From Micromonospora yangpuensis (lineage in GTDB: Bacteria; Actinomycetota; Actinomycetes; Mycobacteriales; Micromonosporaceae): a stretch of DNA of 64,000 nt. The notes under the pieces are model-generated. The model did no database searches. It was not told the DNA's origin and saw only the letters and a program-made list of their open reading frames with translations. Shown in pieces: positions 1 through 8,378 of the stretch. Where the stretch lies: the NCBI RefSeq assembly GCF_900091615.1, contig NZ_FMIA01000002.1, positions 372,001 to 436,000 on the forward strand. Direction: 5' to 3'. The number at the start of each line of letters is the position of its first letter. The first letter of the stretch is position 1. The translations under genes and the position numbers were made by a program.

Positions 1-11
1 ATGCCTCCTCC
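1..11 (-). promoter_or_regulatory. Shine-Dalgarno of a gene beyond the left edge
   Basis: Read on the minus strand, positions 11-4 are GGAGGAGG, a near-perfect ribosome binding site, and only three bases remain before the edge. A minus-strand gene probably starts just outside the window. Nothing of its coding part is visible. Confidence 0.4.
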
Positions 12-333
12 GGGGGGACCGGGACCACGAGACTGCTGCGTAGCGAGAACCGCGCGCTCTCCTGCCGGACGTTTGTGCTCCCCTGTCCCATAGGCCCGGA
101 CCATACCCCCTGGTAACACCCCCCGCAGCCCGCCGAAGTGTGTCGTCGGCGCATTGGTCCAGTGAGGTGGTGCTGGCCGGGGCGGGCCGAGAATCGCCGG
201 CTACCTCAGCCCTTGAGGAGGCCCAAGGTCGCGCCAGCCACTCTGAGGCCGATCTGCGTCCGGGTTGCCCAACGGCTCATGTCCGGGCGGGTTCGAGAAG
301 CCGGGGCCGACCGCACCGGCGCTGCGTGTGTCC
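12..333. other. Gene-free stretch left of the tRNA cluster
   Basis: I see no convincing gene here. The open frames that cross it run through the antisense of the tRNA genes and have no domain-like content. It probably holds the promoter and leader of the minus-strand gene starting beyond the left edge. Confidence 0.4.
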
Positions 334-376
334 GGGAAAAGGAAAATCCTCACCGGCGTTTCCGCAGGTGAGGATT
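334..376 (-). terminator. Intrinsic terminator of the tRNA cluster
   Basis: A 10-bp perfect stem (345-354 with 367-376, 12-nt loop) is followed on the minus strand by a T-rich tract (TTTTCC then TTTT, 346-335). It lies about 25 nt beyond the 3' end of tRNA-Phe and should end the Glu-Asp-Phe transcript. Confidence 0.75.
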
Positions 377-400
377 CCTGTAGCCCGGCGAAAGGCTATG

Positions 401-474
401 TGGCCAGGGGCGGGGTCGAACCGCCGACCTTCCGATTTTCAGTCGGACGCTCGTACCAACTGAGCTACCTGGCC
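401..474 (-). tRNA. tRNA-Phe (GAA)
   Basis: The reverse complement folds as a standard cloverleaf. The 7-bp acceptor stem is GGCCAGG/CCTGGCC with discriminator A, the T arm contains GGTTCGAACC, and the anticodon loop CTGAAAA gives anticodon GAA. CCA is not encoded. It is the last of three co-oriented tRNAs and is followed by an intrinsic terminator. Confidence 0.95.
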
Positions 475-556
475 GTATCTTCGGCTCATCGTACCCGTAG
501 TGGGGCACCTGGGCCGATACGCAGAACGCCGCGCGAAGAGCGCGGCGTCGGCGCTG

Positions 557-630
557 CGGTCCTGACGGGACTTGAACCCGCGACCTCCGCCTTGACAGGG
601 CGGCGAGCACTCCAACTGCTCCACAGGACC
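557..630 (-). tRNA. tRNA-Asp (GTC)
   Basis: The minus strand gives a cloverleaf with acceptor GGTCCTG/CAGGACC, discriminator G, T-arm motif GGTTCAAGTCC, and anticodon loop CTGTCAA, so the anticodon is GTC. It lies between tRNA-Glu and tRNA-Phe, the usual Glu-Asp-Phe order in actinomycetes. Confidence 0.95.
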
Positions 631-661
631 TCATGTGTTGCCTCCGGCCGGAGCCGGATCG

Positions 662-734
662 TGCCCCCAACGGGATTCGAACCCGTGCTACCGCCTTGAA
701 AGGGCGGCGTCCTGGGCCGCTAGACGATGAGGGC
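662..734 (-). tRNA. tRNA-Glu (TTC)
   Basis: The minus strand folds with acceptor GCCCTCA/TGGGGGC (one G-T pair), discriminator A, T arm GGTTCGAATCC and anticodon loop CTTTCAA, so the anticodon is TTC. It is the first tRNA of the Glu-Asp-Phe transcript. Confidence 0.95.
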
Positions 735-877
735 GGCCCCGCCATCATTGCACACTCGCAACTTCAAGCGGACTTGCTCCCATCCGGCCCCGCCGGAGGC
801 TTCGAAAGCATACGTGATGCTCGGCCGCTCGACCAAACCGGTAGGGCGCTGGGCGCTGTGTCCCGGGAAGTGCCAGG

Positions 878-1696
878 TCAGCGCGCCTTCGTGATGCCGT
901 ACCGGTCTTTGATCTCGGTGATCAGCCGGGGGCAGGCGGTGACGGTGGCGGTGCGGTCCCCGCCTCCGTCGTGCAGCAGGACGACCGCGCCGGGGCGGAC
1001 CGCCTTGTGGACCCGCTTGGTGAGGGTGGCGGCGGTGGGCTTGGCCCAGTCCTGCGGGTCGACGGTCCAGTGCAGCGACCGCATGTCGAGCTGCTTGGCG
1101 ACCGCCACCACCTCGGCGGTCCACCGGCCGCCCGGCTGGCGGTAGAACGGGATCTTCGCGTCCGGCACGGCCGCCCTGATCGCCTTGTTCGTCCGCTTCA
1201 GGTCGGCCCGGATGGCGGCCAGCGGGCGGCGTCCCAGGTCCATGTCGTGCTGCCAACTGTGGTTGCAGAGCTGGTGGCCCTCGCGGGCGATCCGGGCCAC
1301 CAGCTCCGGGTGGCGGCGGGCCCGGGTGCCGACCACGCAGAAGGTGGCCTTCACCTTGGCCTCGCGCAGCTGGTCCAGGATCCGGGGGGTGTAGACCGGG
1401 TCCGGCCCGTCGTCGAAGGTCAGCGCGACACCGCGTACCCCGGTGGTCTTGCGCAGGCCGGCGGGGAGCGCGGTGGGACGGGGCCGTACCGGTGGCGGTG
1501 GTGGCGGTGAGGTGCGGGTCGGGCTCGGGGTGGCGGCGGGTGTGGGGACGGGCCCGGTGGTGGCTTCGGGAGTGGGCGACGGTGCGGACGACCAGGCGGG
1601 CGCGGCACCGGGTTCGGTTCTGCTGTCGGGCTCGCCGCAGCCGGTGACGAGCAGCAGCAGGCCGAGGCCGACGGCGAGAGGGATGCGGGCGTTCAA
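878..1696 (-). CDS. Lipoprotein polysaccharide deacetylase (NodB domain)
   Basis: This 272-residue protein has a lipoprotein signal peptide (hydrophobic residues 5-17, lipobox LVTGC with Cys20) and a Pro/Thr/Ala-rich linker (about 30-80). A NodB carbohydrate esterase domain follows. Visible motifs are TFDDGP (93-98, catalytic base D95, metal D96), HSWQH (146-150, metal His146 and His150), RQPGG (186-190) and LHDGGG (241-246), so all metal and catalytic positions of the CE4 family are kept. It probably removes N-acetyl groups from cell-wall glycan at the outer membrane face; the exact substrate is not evident. The start is TTG, chosen because GGGAG lies 6 nt upstream and it precedes the signal peptide directly. 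It stands alone between the tRNAs and litR. Confidence 0.85.
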   Translation of the reverse strand: MNARIPLAVGLGLLLLVTGCGEPDSRTEPGAAPAWSSAPSPTPEATTGPVPTPAATPSPTRTSPPPPPPVRPRPTALPAGLRKTTGVRGVALTFDDGPDPVYTPRILDQLREAKVKATFCVVGTRARRHPELVARIAREGHQLCNHSWQHDMDLGRRPLAAIRADLKRTNKAIRAAVPDAKIPFYRQPGGRWTAEVVAVAKQLDMRSLHWTVDPQDWAKPTAATLTKRVHKAVRPGAVVLLHDGGGDRTATVTACPRLITEIKDRYGITKAR

Positions 1697-1819
1697 CGTT
1701 CGCTCCCGGGGATGGCGGGGGTGGCGGACGCTCAGACGCTAGTCGAGGCCGCCAACCTCCGGCACCGCCGGTCGGTAGGCCCTGGCGGTGACCGTTCCGG
1801 GCGCTGCCCGCACCGCTGG

Positions 1820-2758
1820 TCAGTCCGCCGTCGACTGTTCCAGGGAGTCCCGTACGGCGCTGGCGAGCGAGACCGCCTCGGCCAGGTCGATCGGGCGGAC
1901 CACCCCGGCGGGCAGCGTGTCGGCCCGCCAACCCGGCCCGGCGGCCAGCACCAGCAACGGTCGGCGGGGCACCGCGAGCAGGGCGGTGAGCTGGCGCGGG
2001 TCGGCGGTGGCCCGGGTGTGCGACCAGACCACCACGCCGGCCGGGCCGGTGCGGTTGACCGCCTCCACCAGCGCCGCCGGGGGCACCCGGGCACCGAGCA
2101 TCCGGTACGCCACCCCGGCCTCGCTGAGCGCGGCGGCCAGCGCCTCCAGTGGCAGGGTGTGCTGTTCCTCGTCGGCGCAGGAGAGCAGGATCCGGGCCGG
2201 CCCGGTGACCGTGCCGGCCCGGACGACCGTGGCGAAGGACTCCGAGACGCAGCGGGAGACCAGGTGTTCCACGTCGATCAACCCGGCGGTGGCGGCGTGC
2301 CGCTCACCGATGCCGGCCAGTACCGGTCGCAGCAGCCCCTCCCAGGTGGCGATCACCCCGTTGGCGGCCAGCGACTGGGTGATCGCCAGACTGATCGCCA
2401 CCGGGTCCAGCCGCATGGCGGCGCGGGCCAGGCCCCGGGCGGCCGGCCCGGCCCGGCCGACCGGGATCGCGGTGCCACCACCGTCGCGGCGCAGGCGCGG
2501 CTGGCCACCGTTGACGTGCTGGCCCGGCTCGGGTGCCTGCCGGGCCCAGCGGGCCGCCTCGGCCGGACTGACCCCCTCGGTGGTCAGCCGGCGCATGATC
2601 TCCAGACGGGCCAGGTCGTCCGGGGTGTACCGGCGGTGGTGCCCCGGCACGTGGTGGCTGGGCCCGAGCCCGTACCGCTGGTGCCAGGTGCGCAACGTGG
2701 TGACCGCGACCCCCAGCCGACGGGCCACCGCGCCCGCGCTCAGCGCCTCATCGGCCAC
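1820..2758 (-). CDS. litR: MerR-type regulator with cobalamin-binding domain (LitR/CarH family)
   Basis: The 312-residue protein has an N-terminal MerR winged helix (about 8-70, with TLRTWHQRYGLGPS typical of B12-binding MerR proteins), a Gly/Arg-rich linker, and a cobalamin-binding region (about 120-300). LitR and CarH use adenosylcobalamin as a light sensor and repress carotenoid promoters in the dark. In the CarH signature W-x9-EH the EH pair is present (Glu164-His165), but the Trp position is His154. The lower-ligand motif is E198-Q-H200, followed by TLP where a glycine is usual. It overlaps the 3' end of idi by 11 bp and is probably the last gene of the crtE-crtI-idi-litR operon, so it would be autoregulated. 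Family assignment is strong; light sensing is inferred from context. Confidence 0.8.
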   Translation of the reverse strand: MADEALSAGAVARRLGVAVTTLRTWHQRYGLGPSHHVPGHHRRYTPDDLARLEIMRRLTTEGVSPAEAARWARQAPEPGQHVNGGQPRLRRDGGGTAIPVGRAGPAARGLARAAMRLDPVAISLAITQSLAANGVIATWEGLLRPVLAGIGERHAATAGLIDVEHLVSRCVSESFATVVRAGTVTGPARILLSCADEEQHTLPLEALAAALSEAGVAYRMLGARVPPAALVEAVNRTGPAGVVVWSHTRATADPRQLTALLAVPRRPLLVLAAGPGWRADTLPAGVVRPIDLAEAVSLASAVRDSLEQSTAD

Positions 2759-3302
2759 CCGACGGCTCCGTGGGCCGGAGCAGCCGGTCGAGCACGCCGC
2801 CCAGCCAGGGCGCGTACGACCGGGGGTCGACGTCCAGGTCGGCCGCGACGGTTGCCGGGTCCGCCCAGCGCAGCTCGGCCACCTCGGCCGGGTCCGGTCG
2901 GGGCGTCACCCCCGCCGGCAGGCTGCCCCGCAGCACGTGGTCGTACTCGAACTCGACCCGGCCGGTGAGCGGGTCCTCGGCGTAGTAGACGTACACGCCG
3001 ATCTCGGTCAGCTCGACCGGCTCGACGCCCAGCTCCTCGCCGAGCCGGCGGTTGGCGGCCTCGACAAGTGACTCACCCGGCAGTGGGTGGCCGCAGCAGG
3101 AGTTCGCCCAGCGCAACGGAAAACGGGTCTTGACCTCGGCGCGGCGTTGCAGCAGCACCTGTCCGGCCGGATCGGTCAGCAGCACCGAGAAGGCCCGGTG
3201 CAGCCGGCCCGGCGGCTCGTGGGCGGTCGACACGGTCTCCTCGCCGATCGCCTGGCCGGCGTCGTCGACCAGCTCGACCAGGTGTCCCTCCCGGGACGTC
3301 AT
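2748..3302 (-). CDS. idi: Isopentenyl-diphosphate delta-isomerase, type I
   Basis: A 184-residue Nudix-family isomerase that interconverts IPP and DMAPP to feed isoprenoid synthesis. Visible are the active-site Cys in NSCCGHP (about residues 68-74), the Nudix-like box running from GHPLPGE to RRLGEELG, and the metal-binding FEYDH segment. Length fits bacterial type I enzymes. The ATG is chosen because it overlaps the crtI stop in an ATGA arrangement; the frame is open further upstream but would read through crtI. Its position between crtI and litR supports a dedicated role in carotenoid supply. Confidence 0.92.
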   Translation of the reverse strand: MTSREGHLVELVDDAGQAIGEETVSTAHEPPGRLHRAFSVLLTDPAGQVLLQRRAEVKTRFPLRWANSCCGHPLPGESLVEAANRRLGEELGVEPVELTEIGVYVYYAEDPLTGRVEFEYDHVLRGSLPAGVTPRPDPAEVAELRWADPATVAADLDVDPRSYAPWLGGVLDRLLRPTEPSGGR

Positions 3303-4780
3303 GAGGCACCTCCGGTGACGCGGGCGGCAGCCAGTTTGCCGGAGATGAGCACCATCGGCACACCGACACCGGGCTGGGTACCCGATCCTACGAAGACCAC
3401 GTTGGACAGTGTGCGGTGCAGGTTGGACGGGCGGAACGGCCCGGTCTGGAAGAGGCTGTGCGCGGCGGCGAACGGGGTGCCGGCGGCCATGCCCTGCTCC
3501 GCCCACTGGGCCGGGGTGATCGCCCGGAGCACCTCGACGCCGTCACCGAAGCCGACGTACCCGCGCTGTTCCAGGGTGTCGATCAGCTGGTCGGAGTAGC
3601 GGCGGGTGAGGTCGCCGGGCCAGTCGAAGGGGGCCTTCTCCAGGTTCGGCACCGGGGCGAGCACGTAGTAGGTGTGCCCGCCGGCCGGTGCGACCGACGG
3701 GTCGGTCCGGCTCGGGTTGGTGACCAGCAGGGACGGGTCGCTCATCAGCTCGCCGCGCCGGATCACCTCGTCGAAGGTGCCCTTCCAGGGCCGACCGAAG
3801 TGGATGTTGTGGTGGGCGATCTTCCGGTAGCCCTGTCGGGAGCCGACGTGCAGCACCACGCAGGAGGGCGAGTAGGTGAGCCGGCGGGTGCGGGTCGGCG
3901 GTAGCAGGTCGCGGTAGGCCACCGGCAGGTCGGGGTTGAGCACCACCACGTCGGCCGGGATGAACTCGCCGTCGGCGGTGGTCACGCCGGTGGCCCGGCC
4001 GTGGGCGGTCTCCACCCGGGTCACCGTGGTGTCGTACCGGAACTGGACGCCGTGCTTCTCGGCGGCGCCGGCCATGCCCCGGGAGACCGCGTGGATGCCG
4101 CCGCGCGGGAAGTAGACCCCGGCCACCGAGTCCAGGTACGCGATGACCGTGTAGATGGCCAGCGCGTCGTGTGGTGCCAGTCCGGCGTACATCGCCTGGA
4201 AGGAGAAGATCCGCTGGGTACGGGGGTCCCGGAAGAACTGGTTGATCTTGGTCTGGAGTCGGCGGAACGCGCCCGAGGCGAGCAGCTTCAGCAGGTTGCC
4301 GGTGAGCAGGTCGGTCGGGGCGTCCAGGTTGCGCTCGATGAAGTCGGCCCGCTCCAACTGCCACAGCCGCCGGGCGTAGTCGACGAACCGCAGGTAGCCG
4401 TCGGCCTCCCGGGGACCACACACCCGGGAGATCTCGGCGGCCATCCGGGTGGTGTCGGTGATCACGTCCAGCGTGGAGCCGTCCGGGTAGTACGCCCGGT
4501 ACGCCGGGTCCAGCGGCATCAGCTCGACCCAGTCGGAGAGCTGCTCACCCACCGCGTCGAGGGCCTCGGCTATCAGGTCCGGCATGGTGAGCACGGTCGG
4601 ACCGGTGTCGAACTCGTACCCGTCGACGCTGAGCCGCCCGGCCCGCCCGCCCGGCACCGGTTCCCGCTCGACCACGGTCACCTGCCGGCCGCTGCCGGCC
4701 AGGTGCAGCGCACAGGCCAACCCACCCAGACCGGCGCCGACGACCACCACCCGGTCTGTCCGTCCGTTCACCGTCCGCAC
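3299..4780 (-). CDS. crtI: Phytoene desaturase
   Basis: A 493-residue FAD-dependent amine-oxidase-fold desaturase that converts phytoene stepwise to lycopene or a close intermediate. The N-terminal dinucleotide fold VVVVGAGLGGLACAL with the downstream acidic ERE and GGRAG is intact. The C-terminal FAD motif, GSGTQPGVGVPMVLISGK, is typical of bacterial CrtI. The GTG start is preferred over an upstream in-frame start because AGGAGG lies 8 nt before it and the FAD motif follows after about 10 residues. It starts 28 bp after crtE and overlaps idi by 4 bp. No lycopene cyclase is in the window, so the final pigment depends on genes elsewhere. Confidence 0.95.
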   Translation of the reverse strand: MRTVNGRTDRVVVVGAGLGGLACALHLAGSGRQVTVVEREPVPGGRAGRLSVDGYEFDTGPTVLTMPDLIAEALDAVGEQLSDWVELMPLDPAYRAYYPDGSTLDVITDTTRMAAEISRVCGPREADGYLRFVDYARRLWQLERADFIERNLDAPTDLLTGNLLKLLASGAFRRLQTKINQFFRDPRTQRIFSFQAMYAGLAPHDALAIYTVIAYLDSVAGVYFPRGGIHAVSRGMAGAAEKHGVQFRYDTTVTRVETAHGRATGVTTADGEFIPADVVVLNPDLPVAYRDLLPPTRTRRLTYSPSCVVLHVGSRQGYRKIAHHNIHFGRPWKGTFDEVIRRGELMSDPSLLVTNPSRTDPSVAPAGGHTYYVLAPVPNLEKAPFDWPGDLTRRYSDQLIDTLEQRGYVGFGDGVEVLRAITPAQWAEQGMAAGTPFAAAHSLFQTGPFRPSNLHRTLSNVVFVGSGTQPGVGVPMVLISGKLAAARVTGGAS

Positions 4781-4808
4781 GCCGCCCACCTCCTGGAAAG
4801 ACTGCTCA

Positions 4809-5963
4809 TCATGCCTGCCGCCGGGTGGCGGCCGTGGCCAGACCGACAAGCGCGGTACGCGCCGTCTCGTCGATCGGTGCGAGGTCCAGCGCGGCCAGCG
4901 CCTCGGACACCCGGTCGGCGATCATCTGCTCGATCCGGTCCACCGCCCCGGTGGTGGCCACCACCTCGGCGAGGTCGGCGATCTCCCGCTCGTCGGTGGC
5001 ACCACCGGCGCGGTCCAGGGCCCGCCGCTGCGCCGGATCGGCGGCCTGGCGGGCCAACATCAGCAGCGCGGTGGGCTTACCGGTGCGCAGGTCGTCACCG
5101 GCCGGCTTGCCGGTCCGCGCCGGGTCACCGTAGACGCCGAGCAGGTCGTCGCGGAGCTGGAACGCCTCGCCCACGGCCAGGCCGTAGCGGGTGTACGCGA
5201 CACCCAGCGGCTCGTCCGGGCCGACACCGGCCAGGCAGGCCCCGAAGAGCATCGGCCGTTGCACGGTGTAGCTGGCGGTCTTGTACCGGGCCACCCGCAG
5301 CGCCCGGTCCACCGACCAGTTCGCCGCGTCGCTCTCACCGAGCACGTCGAGGTACTGCCCCGCGATCGTCTCGACCCGCATCTGGTCGTAGCAGCGTCGC
5401 ACGTCGAGCAGCCGGTCCGCGCCGACGGCGGCCCGCGCGAGCAACCGGTCGGCCCAGACCAGGCAGAGGTCACCGACGAGCACCGCGACCGAGTCGCCGA
5501 ACCGGTCGGGGTCGCCGCGCCGACCGGCGGCGACGTGCTGCGCGGCCAGCGCCCGGTGGGCGGTCGGCCGCCCCCGGCGGGTCGCCGAGGCGTCCATCAC
5601 GTCGTCGTGGACCAGGGCGAAGGTGTGCAGCAGCTCCAGGGCGGCCAGCGCGGGCAGCACCGCCGGCAGCGGAGTGTCCCCGCCGGCCACGCCGCGCCAG
5701 CCCCAGTAGGCGAAGGTCGGACGGACCCGCTTGCCGCCGGAGAGCACGCACTCCCGCGCGGTCGCCGCGAAGCCGCCCATGGCTGCGTCGATAGCCCGCA
5801 GCGATTCGACCTCGTCGGAGAGGAAGGCGGCCAGGGTGTGGTCCACCGCCTCGACCAGGTCCCGCGTGTACGCGGCGAGCACCGCGCCCACCGGATCGTC
5901 GCCCTCGGTCGGCCGGTCCGCCGTCAGGCGGAGGTCATTTTCCGCTACTGCGTCGTTGGCCAT
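4809..5963 (-). CDS. crtE: Geranylgeranyl diphosphate synthase (polyprenyl synthetase)
   Basis: A 384-residue trans-prenyl synthase. The first Asp-rich motif is DDVMD (in LVHDDVMDAS), the second is DDLLG, and GGKRVRP marks the substrate-binding Lys/Arg region near residue 75. The product should be GGPP for phytoene synthesis; chain length is inferred from context. It is the first gene of the minus-strand crtE-crtI-idi-litR operon and starts 67 bp from crtB, which is transcribed the other way. Confidence 0.92.
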   Translation of the reverse strand: MANDAVAENDLRLTADRPTEGDDPVGAVLAAYTRDLVEAVDHTLAAFLSDEVESLRAIDAAMGGFAATARECVLSGGKRVRPTFAYWGWRGVAGGDTPLPAVLPALAALELLHTFALVHDDVMDASATRRGRPTAHRALAAQHVAAGRRGDPDRFGDSVAVLVGDLCLVWADRLLARAAVGADRLLDVRRCYDQMRVETIAGQYLDVLGESDAANWSVDRALRVARYKTASYTVQRPMLFGACLAGVGPDEPLGVAYTRYGLAVGEAFQLRDDLLGVYGDPARTGKPAGDDLRTGKPTALLMLARQAADPAQRRALDRAGGATDEREIADLAEVVATTGAVDRIEQMIADRVSEALAALDLAPIDETARTALVGLATAATRRQA

Positions 5964-6030
5964 GTGGACGAGCGTACCCTAGGGTTACGAGTTGCGTCGA
6001 TTGGTGCGTCGAATTCGAGGGAGGGCCACG
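5964..6030. promoter_or_regulatory. Divergent crtE/crtB control region
   Basis: The 67-bp gap between the crtE and crtB starts contains a near-palindrome, GTACCCTAGGGTTAC (5974-5988), and a direct repeat of TGCGTCGA (5993-6000 and 6005-6012, 12-bp spacing, about one helical turn). TAGGGT can be read as a -10-like box on both strands because of the symmetry. This is the natural place for LitR or a light-responsive sigma factor to act; the binding protein is inferred only. Confidence 0.5.
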
Positions 6031-6993
6031 GTGGACATCGACCTCACCGCTGCCTATGACCGCTGTCGTGAGCTGCACAGACGGCATGGCCGCACCTACT
6101 ATCTCGCCACCCGCCTGCTGCCCGCATGGAAACGGCGGCATGTGCACGCCCTGTACGGCTTCACCAGGTACGCCGACGAGATCGTCGACCGCACCGAGGA
6201 CCTGCCCCCGGCCGAGCGGGCCGCCCGCCTCGACGACTGGGCCGGCCGGTTCCTCGCCGGACTGCACGGCGAGCCGGTCGACGACCCGCTGCTGCCCGCC
6301 GTGCTGCACACCATCGCCGTCTTCGACCTGGACCGGGACGACTTTGCGTCGTTTCTCAAGAGCATGGCGATGGACCTGACCGTCACCTCGTACCGCACCT
6401 ACGACGCCCTGCTCGACTACATGGAGGGCTCGGCGGCGGTGATCGGCACCATGATGCTGCCGATCCTGGGCAGCTCCGATCCGGCGGCGGCCCGCGAGCC
6501 GGCCCGCCAGCTCGGCTTCGCCTTCCAGCTCACCAACTTCATCCGGGACGTCGGCGAGGACCTGGACCGGGGGCGCACCTACCTGCCCGACGAGGACCTG
6601 GCCGCCTTCGGCGTCACCCGCGACGACCTGCTCGCCGCCCGCGACCGGGGTGCCGGCACCGAGGCGATCCGCGAACTGATCCGGTACGAGGTACGCCGGG
6701 CCCAGGCGCACTACGTGGCCGCCGCTGACGGGATCACCCTGCTCGACCCCGCCTCACAGGCCTGCATGCGCACCGCCTACGCCCTCTACGGCGGCATCCT
6801 CGACGAGGTGGCCGGCCAGGACCACGACGTCTTCGTCCGGCGGGCCACCGTGCCGCAGCGTCGCCGGATGTCGGTGGCCGCCCGTTCCCTGCTCACCCCC
6901 ACCGGCACCCCCGTGGTGGTCCCCGGCCCCGACCTGGCCGGGCCGCTGGCCGAGGCGGACGCCGTGCCGGCACCCCGACCGGTGGGCGGCTGA
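6031..6993 (+). CDS. crtB: Phytoene synthase
   Basis: A 320-residue squalene/phytoene synthase that condenses two GGPP to phytoene. Both Asp-rich motifs are visible: YADEIVD near residue 42 and NFIRDVGEDLDRGR near residue 170. The GTG at 6031 is chosen over an in-frame TTG at 5992 because GAGGGAGGG lies 5 nt before it and the family N-terminus fits. It is divergent from crtE and separated by 5 nt from phr, with which it should be co-transcribed. Confidence 0.95.
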   Translation: MDIDLTAAYDRCRELHRRHGRTYYLATRLLPAWKRRHVHALYGFTRYADEIVDRTEDLPPAERAARLDDWAGRFLAGLHGEPVDDPLLPAVLHTIAVFDLDRDDFASFLKSMAMDLTVTSYRTYDALLDYMEGSAAVIGTMMLPILGSSDPAAAREPARQLGFAFQLTNFIRDVGEDLDRGRTYLPDEDLAAFGVTRDDLLAARDRGAGTEAIRELIRYEVRRAQAHYVAAADGITLLDPASQACMRTAYALYGGILDEVAGQDHDVFVRRATVPQRRRMSVAARSLLTPTGTPVVVPGPDLAGPLAEADAVPAPRPVGG

Positions 6994-6998
6994 CCTCG

Positions 6999-8315
6999 GT
7001 GCGTACCGCGATCGTGTTGTTCACCCGCGACCTGCGGGTGCACGACCACCCGGCGCTGGCCACCAGCTGCGCGGCCTTCGACCGGGTGGTGCCGACCTTC
7101 GTGCTGGACCCGGCGTTGGCCGACCGGTCACCGAACCGGACCCGCTTCCTGCGCCAGAGCCTCGCCGACCTCCGCGAGAACCTGCGCGGACTCGGCGGTG
7201 ACCTGGTGCTGCGGCAGGGCGACCCGGTGACCGAGACGATCAGGCTGGCCGGTGAGGTGGGCGCCGAGGCGATCGCGGTCTCCGCCGACGTCAGCCGGTA
7301 CGCCCGCCGCCGCGAACGCCGGCTGCGCGCCGAGTGCGAACGGCACCGCCTGCACCTGCGTCTCTTCCCCGGGCTGACCGTGGTCGACCCGGGCGCGCTG
7401 CGCCCCGGCGGTGGCGAACACTACAAGGTGTTCAGCCCGTACTTCCGGGCCTGGCAGGGCGCGCAGTGGCGGACCGCGCTCGCCCGGCCGGAGCGGATCG
7501 AGCTGCCGACCGGGGTGCCGGTGGGGCGGCTGCCCGCCCTGCCCGCCGGTGCGTCACCGGACGCCGCCGCCGGGGGCGAGACCGTCGCCCGCCGCCGGCT
7601 GCGCGACTGGCTGCCCAACCTCGGCGGGTACGGCGACCAGCACGACGACCTGGCCGCCGACGACACCTCCCGGCTCAGCCCGTACCTGCGGTTCGGGTGT
7701 CTGTCCCCCCTGGAGGTGGTCGAGCGGGTGGCCGACCGCGCCGACCCGTTCGTCCGGCAGGTCTGCTGGCGGGACTTCTACTACCAGGCCGCCGCCGCCT
7801 TCCCCGACCTGGACCGCACCGCCTTCCGCGCCGGCGTCACCGAGGACTGGCGGTACGACACCGACGCGCTGGACGCCTGGACCGAGGGCCGGACCGGAGT
7901 GCCGATCGTGGACGCCGGGATGCGGCAGCTGCACGCCGAAGGATGGATGCACAATCGGGCCCGGCTGATCACCGCCGGCCACCTGACCAAGCAGCTCCGG
8001 CTGGACTGGCGGGCCGGGTTGGCGGTCTTCGGGCATTGGCTGCTCGACGGCGACGTGCCCAACAACTCAGGCAACTGGCAGTGGGTGGCCGGCACCGGCC
8101 ACGACACCCGCCCGTACCGGGGGTTCAACCCGATCCGCCAGGCGCACCGGTACGACCCCGACGGCGCGTACGTCCGACGCTGGCTGCCGGAGCTGGCGGC
8201 GATCGAGGGGGGTGCCGTGCACGAGCCGTGGCGGCTGCCCGACGCGGTACGCCGTACCCTCGACTACCCGCCGCCGCTGCCCCCACCGGGGCCACCCCCA
8301 CCCTGGCTGCGTTGA
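6999..8315 (+). CDS. phr: Deoxyribodipyrimidine photolyase (class I)
   Basis: A 438-residue photolyase that uses blue light to split UV-induced pyrimidine dimers. The N-terminal antenna-binding Rossmann domain starts with FTRDLRVHDHPAL. The C-terminal FAD domain carries the typical stretches GVPIVDAGMRQL, GWMHNRARL and DGDVPNNSGNWQW. The GTG start lies 5 nt after crtB, so pigment synthesis and photorepair would be induced together; a crt-phr link is also known in light-induced clusters of Streptomyces. Confidence 0.95.
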   Translation: MRTAIVLFTRDLRVHDHPALATSCAAFDRVVPTFVLDPALADRSPNRTRFLRQSLADLRENLRGLGGDLVLRQGDPVTETIRLAGEVGAEAIAVSADVSRYARRRERRLRAECERHRLHLRLFPGLTVVDPGALRPGGGEHYKVFSPYFRAWQGAQWRTALARPERIELPTGVPVGRLPALPAGASPDAAAGGETVARRRLRDWLPNLGGYGDQHDDLAADDTSRLSPYLRFGCLSPLEVVERVADRADPFVRQVCWRDFYYQAAAAFPDLDRTAFRAGVTEDWRYDTDALDAWTEGRTGVPIVDAGMRQLHAEGWMHNRARLITAGHLTKQLRLDWRAGLAVFGHWLLDGDVPNNSGNWQWVAGTGHDTRPYRGFNPIRQAHRYDPDGAYVRRWLPELAAIEGGAVHEPWRLPDAVRRTLDYPPPLPPPGPPPPWLR

Positions 8316-8378
8316 ACCACGACGGCCTCCCGTCCGTAGCACCTCCGACCCGTGACCCCACCGGAAGGAGGCAGACCA

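Noticed and set aside
1788..3071. Long plus-strand frames over litR and idi
   Set aside because: They are mirror frames produced by GC-rich codons of the minus-strand genes; the litR and idi domains are unambiguous on the other strand.
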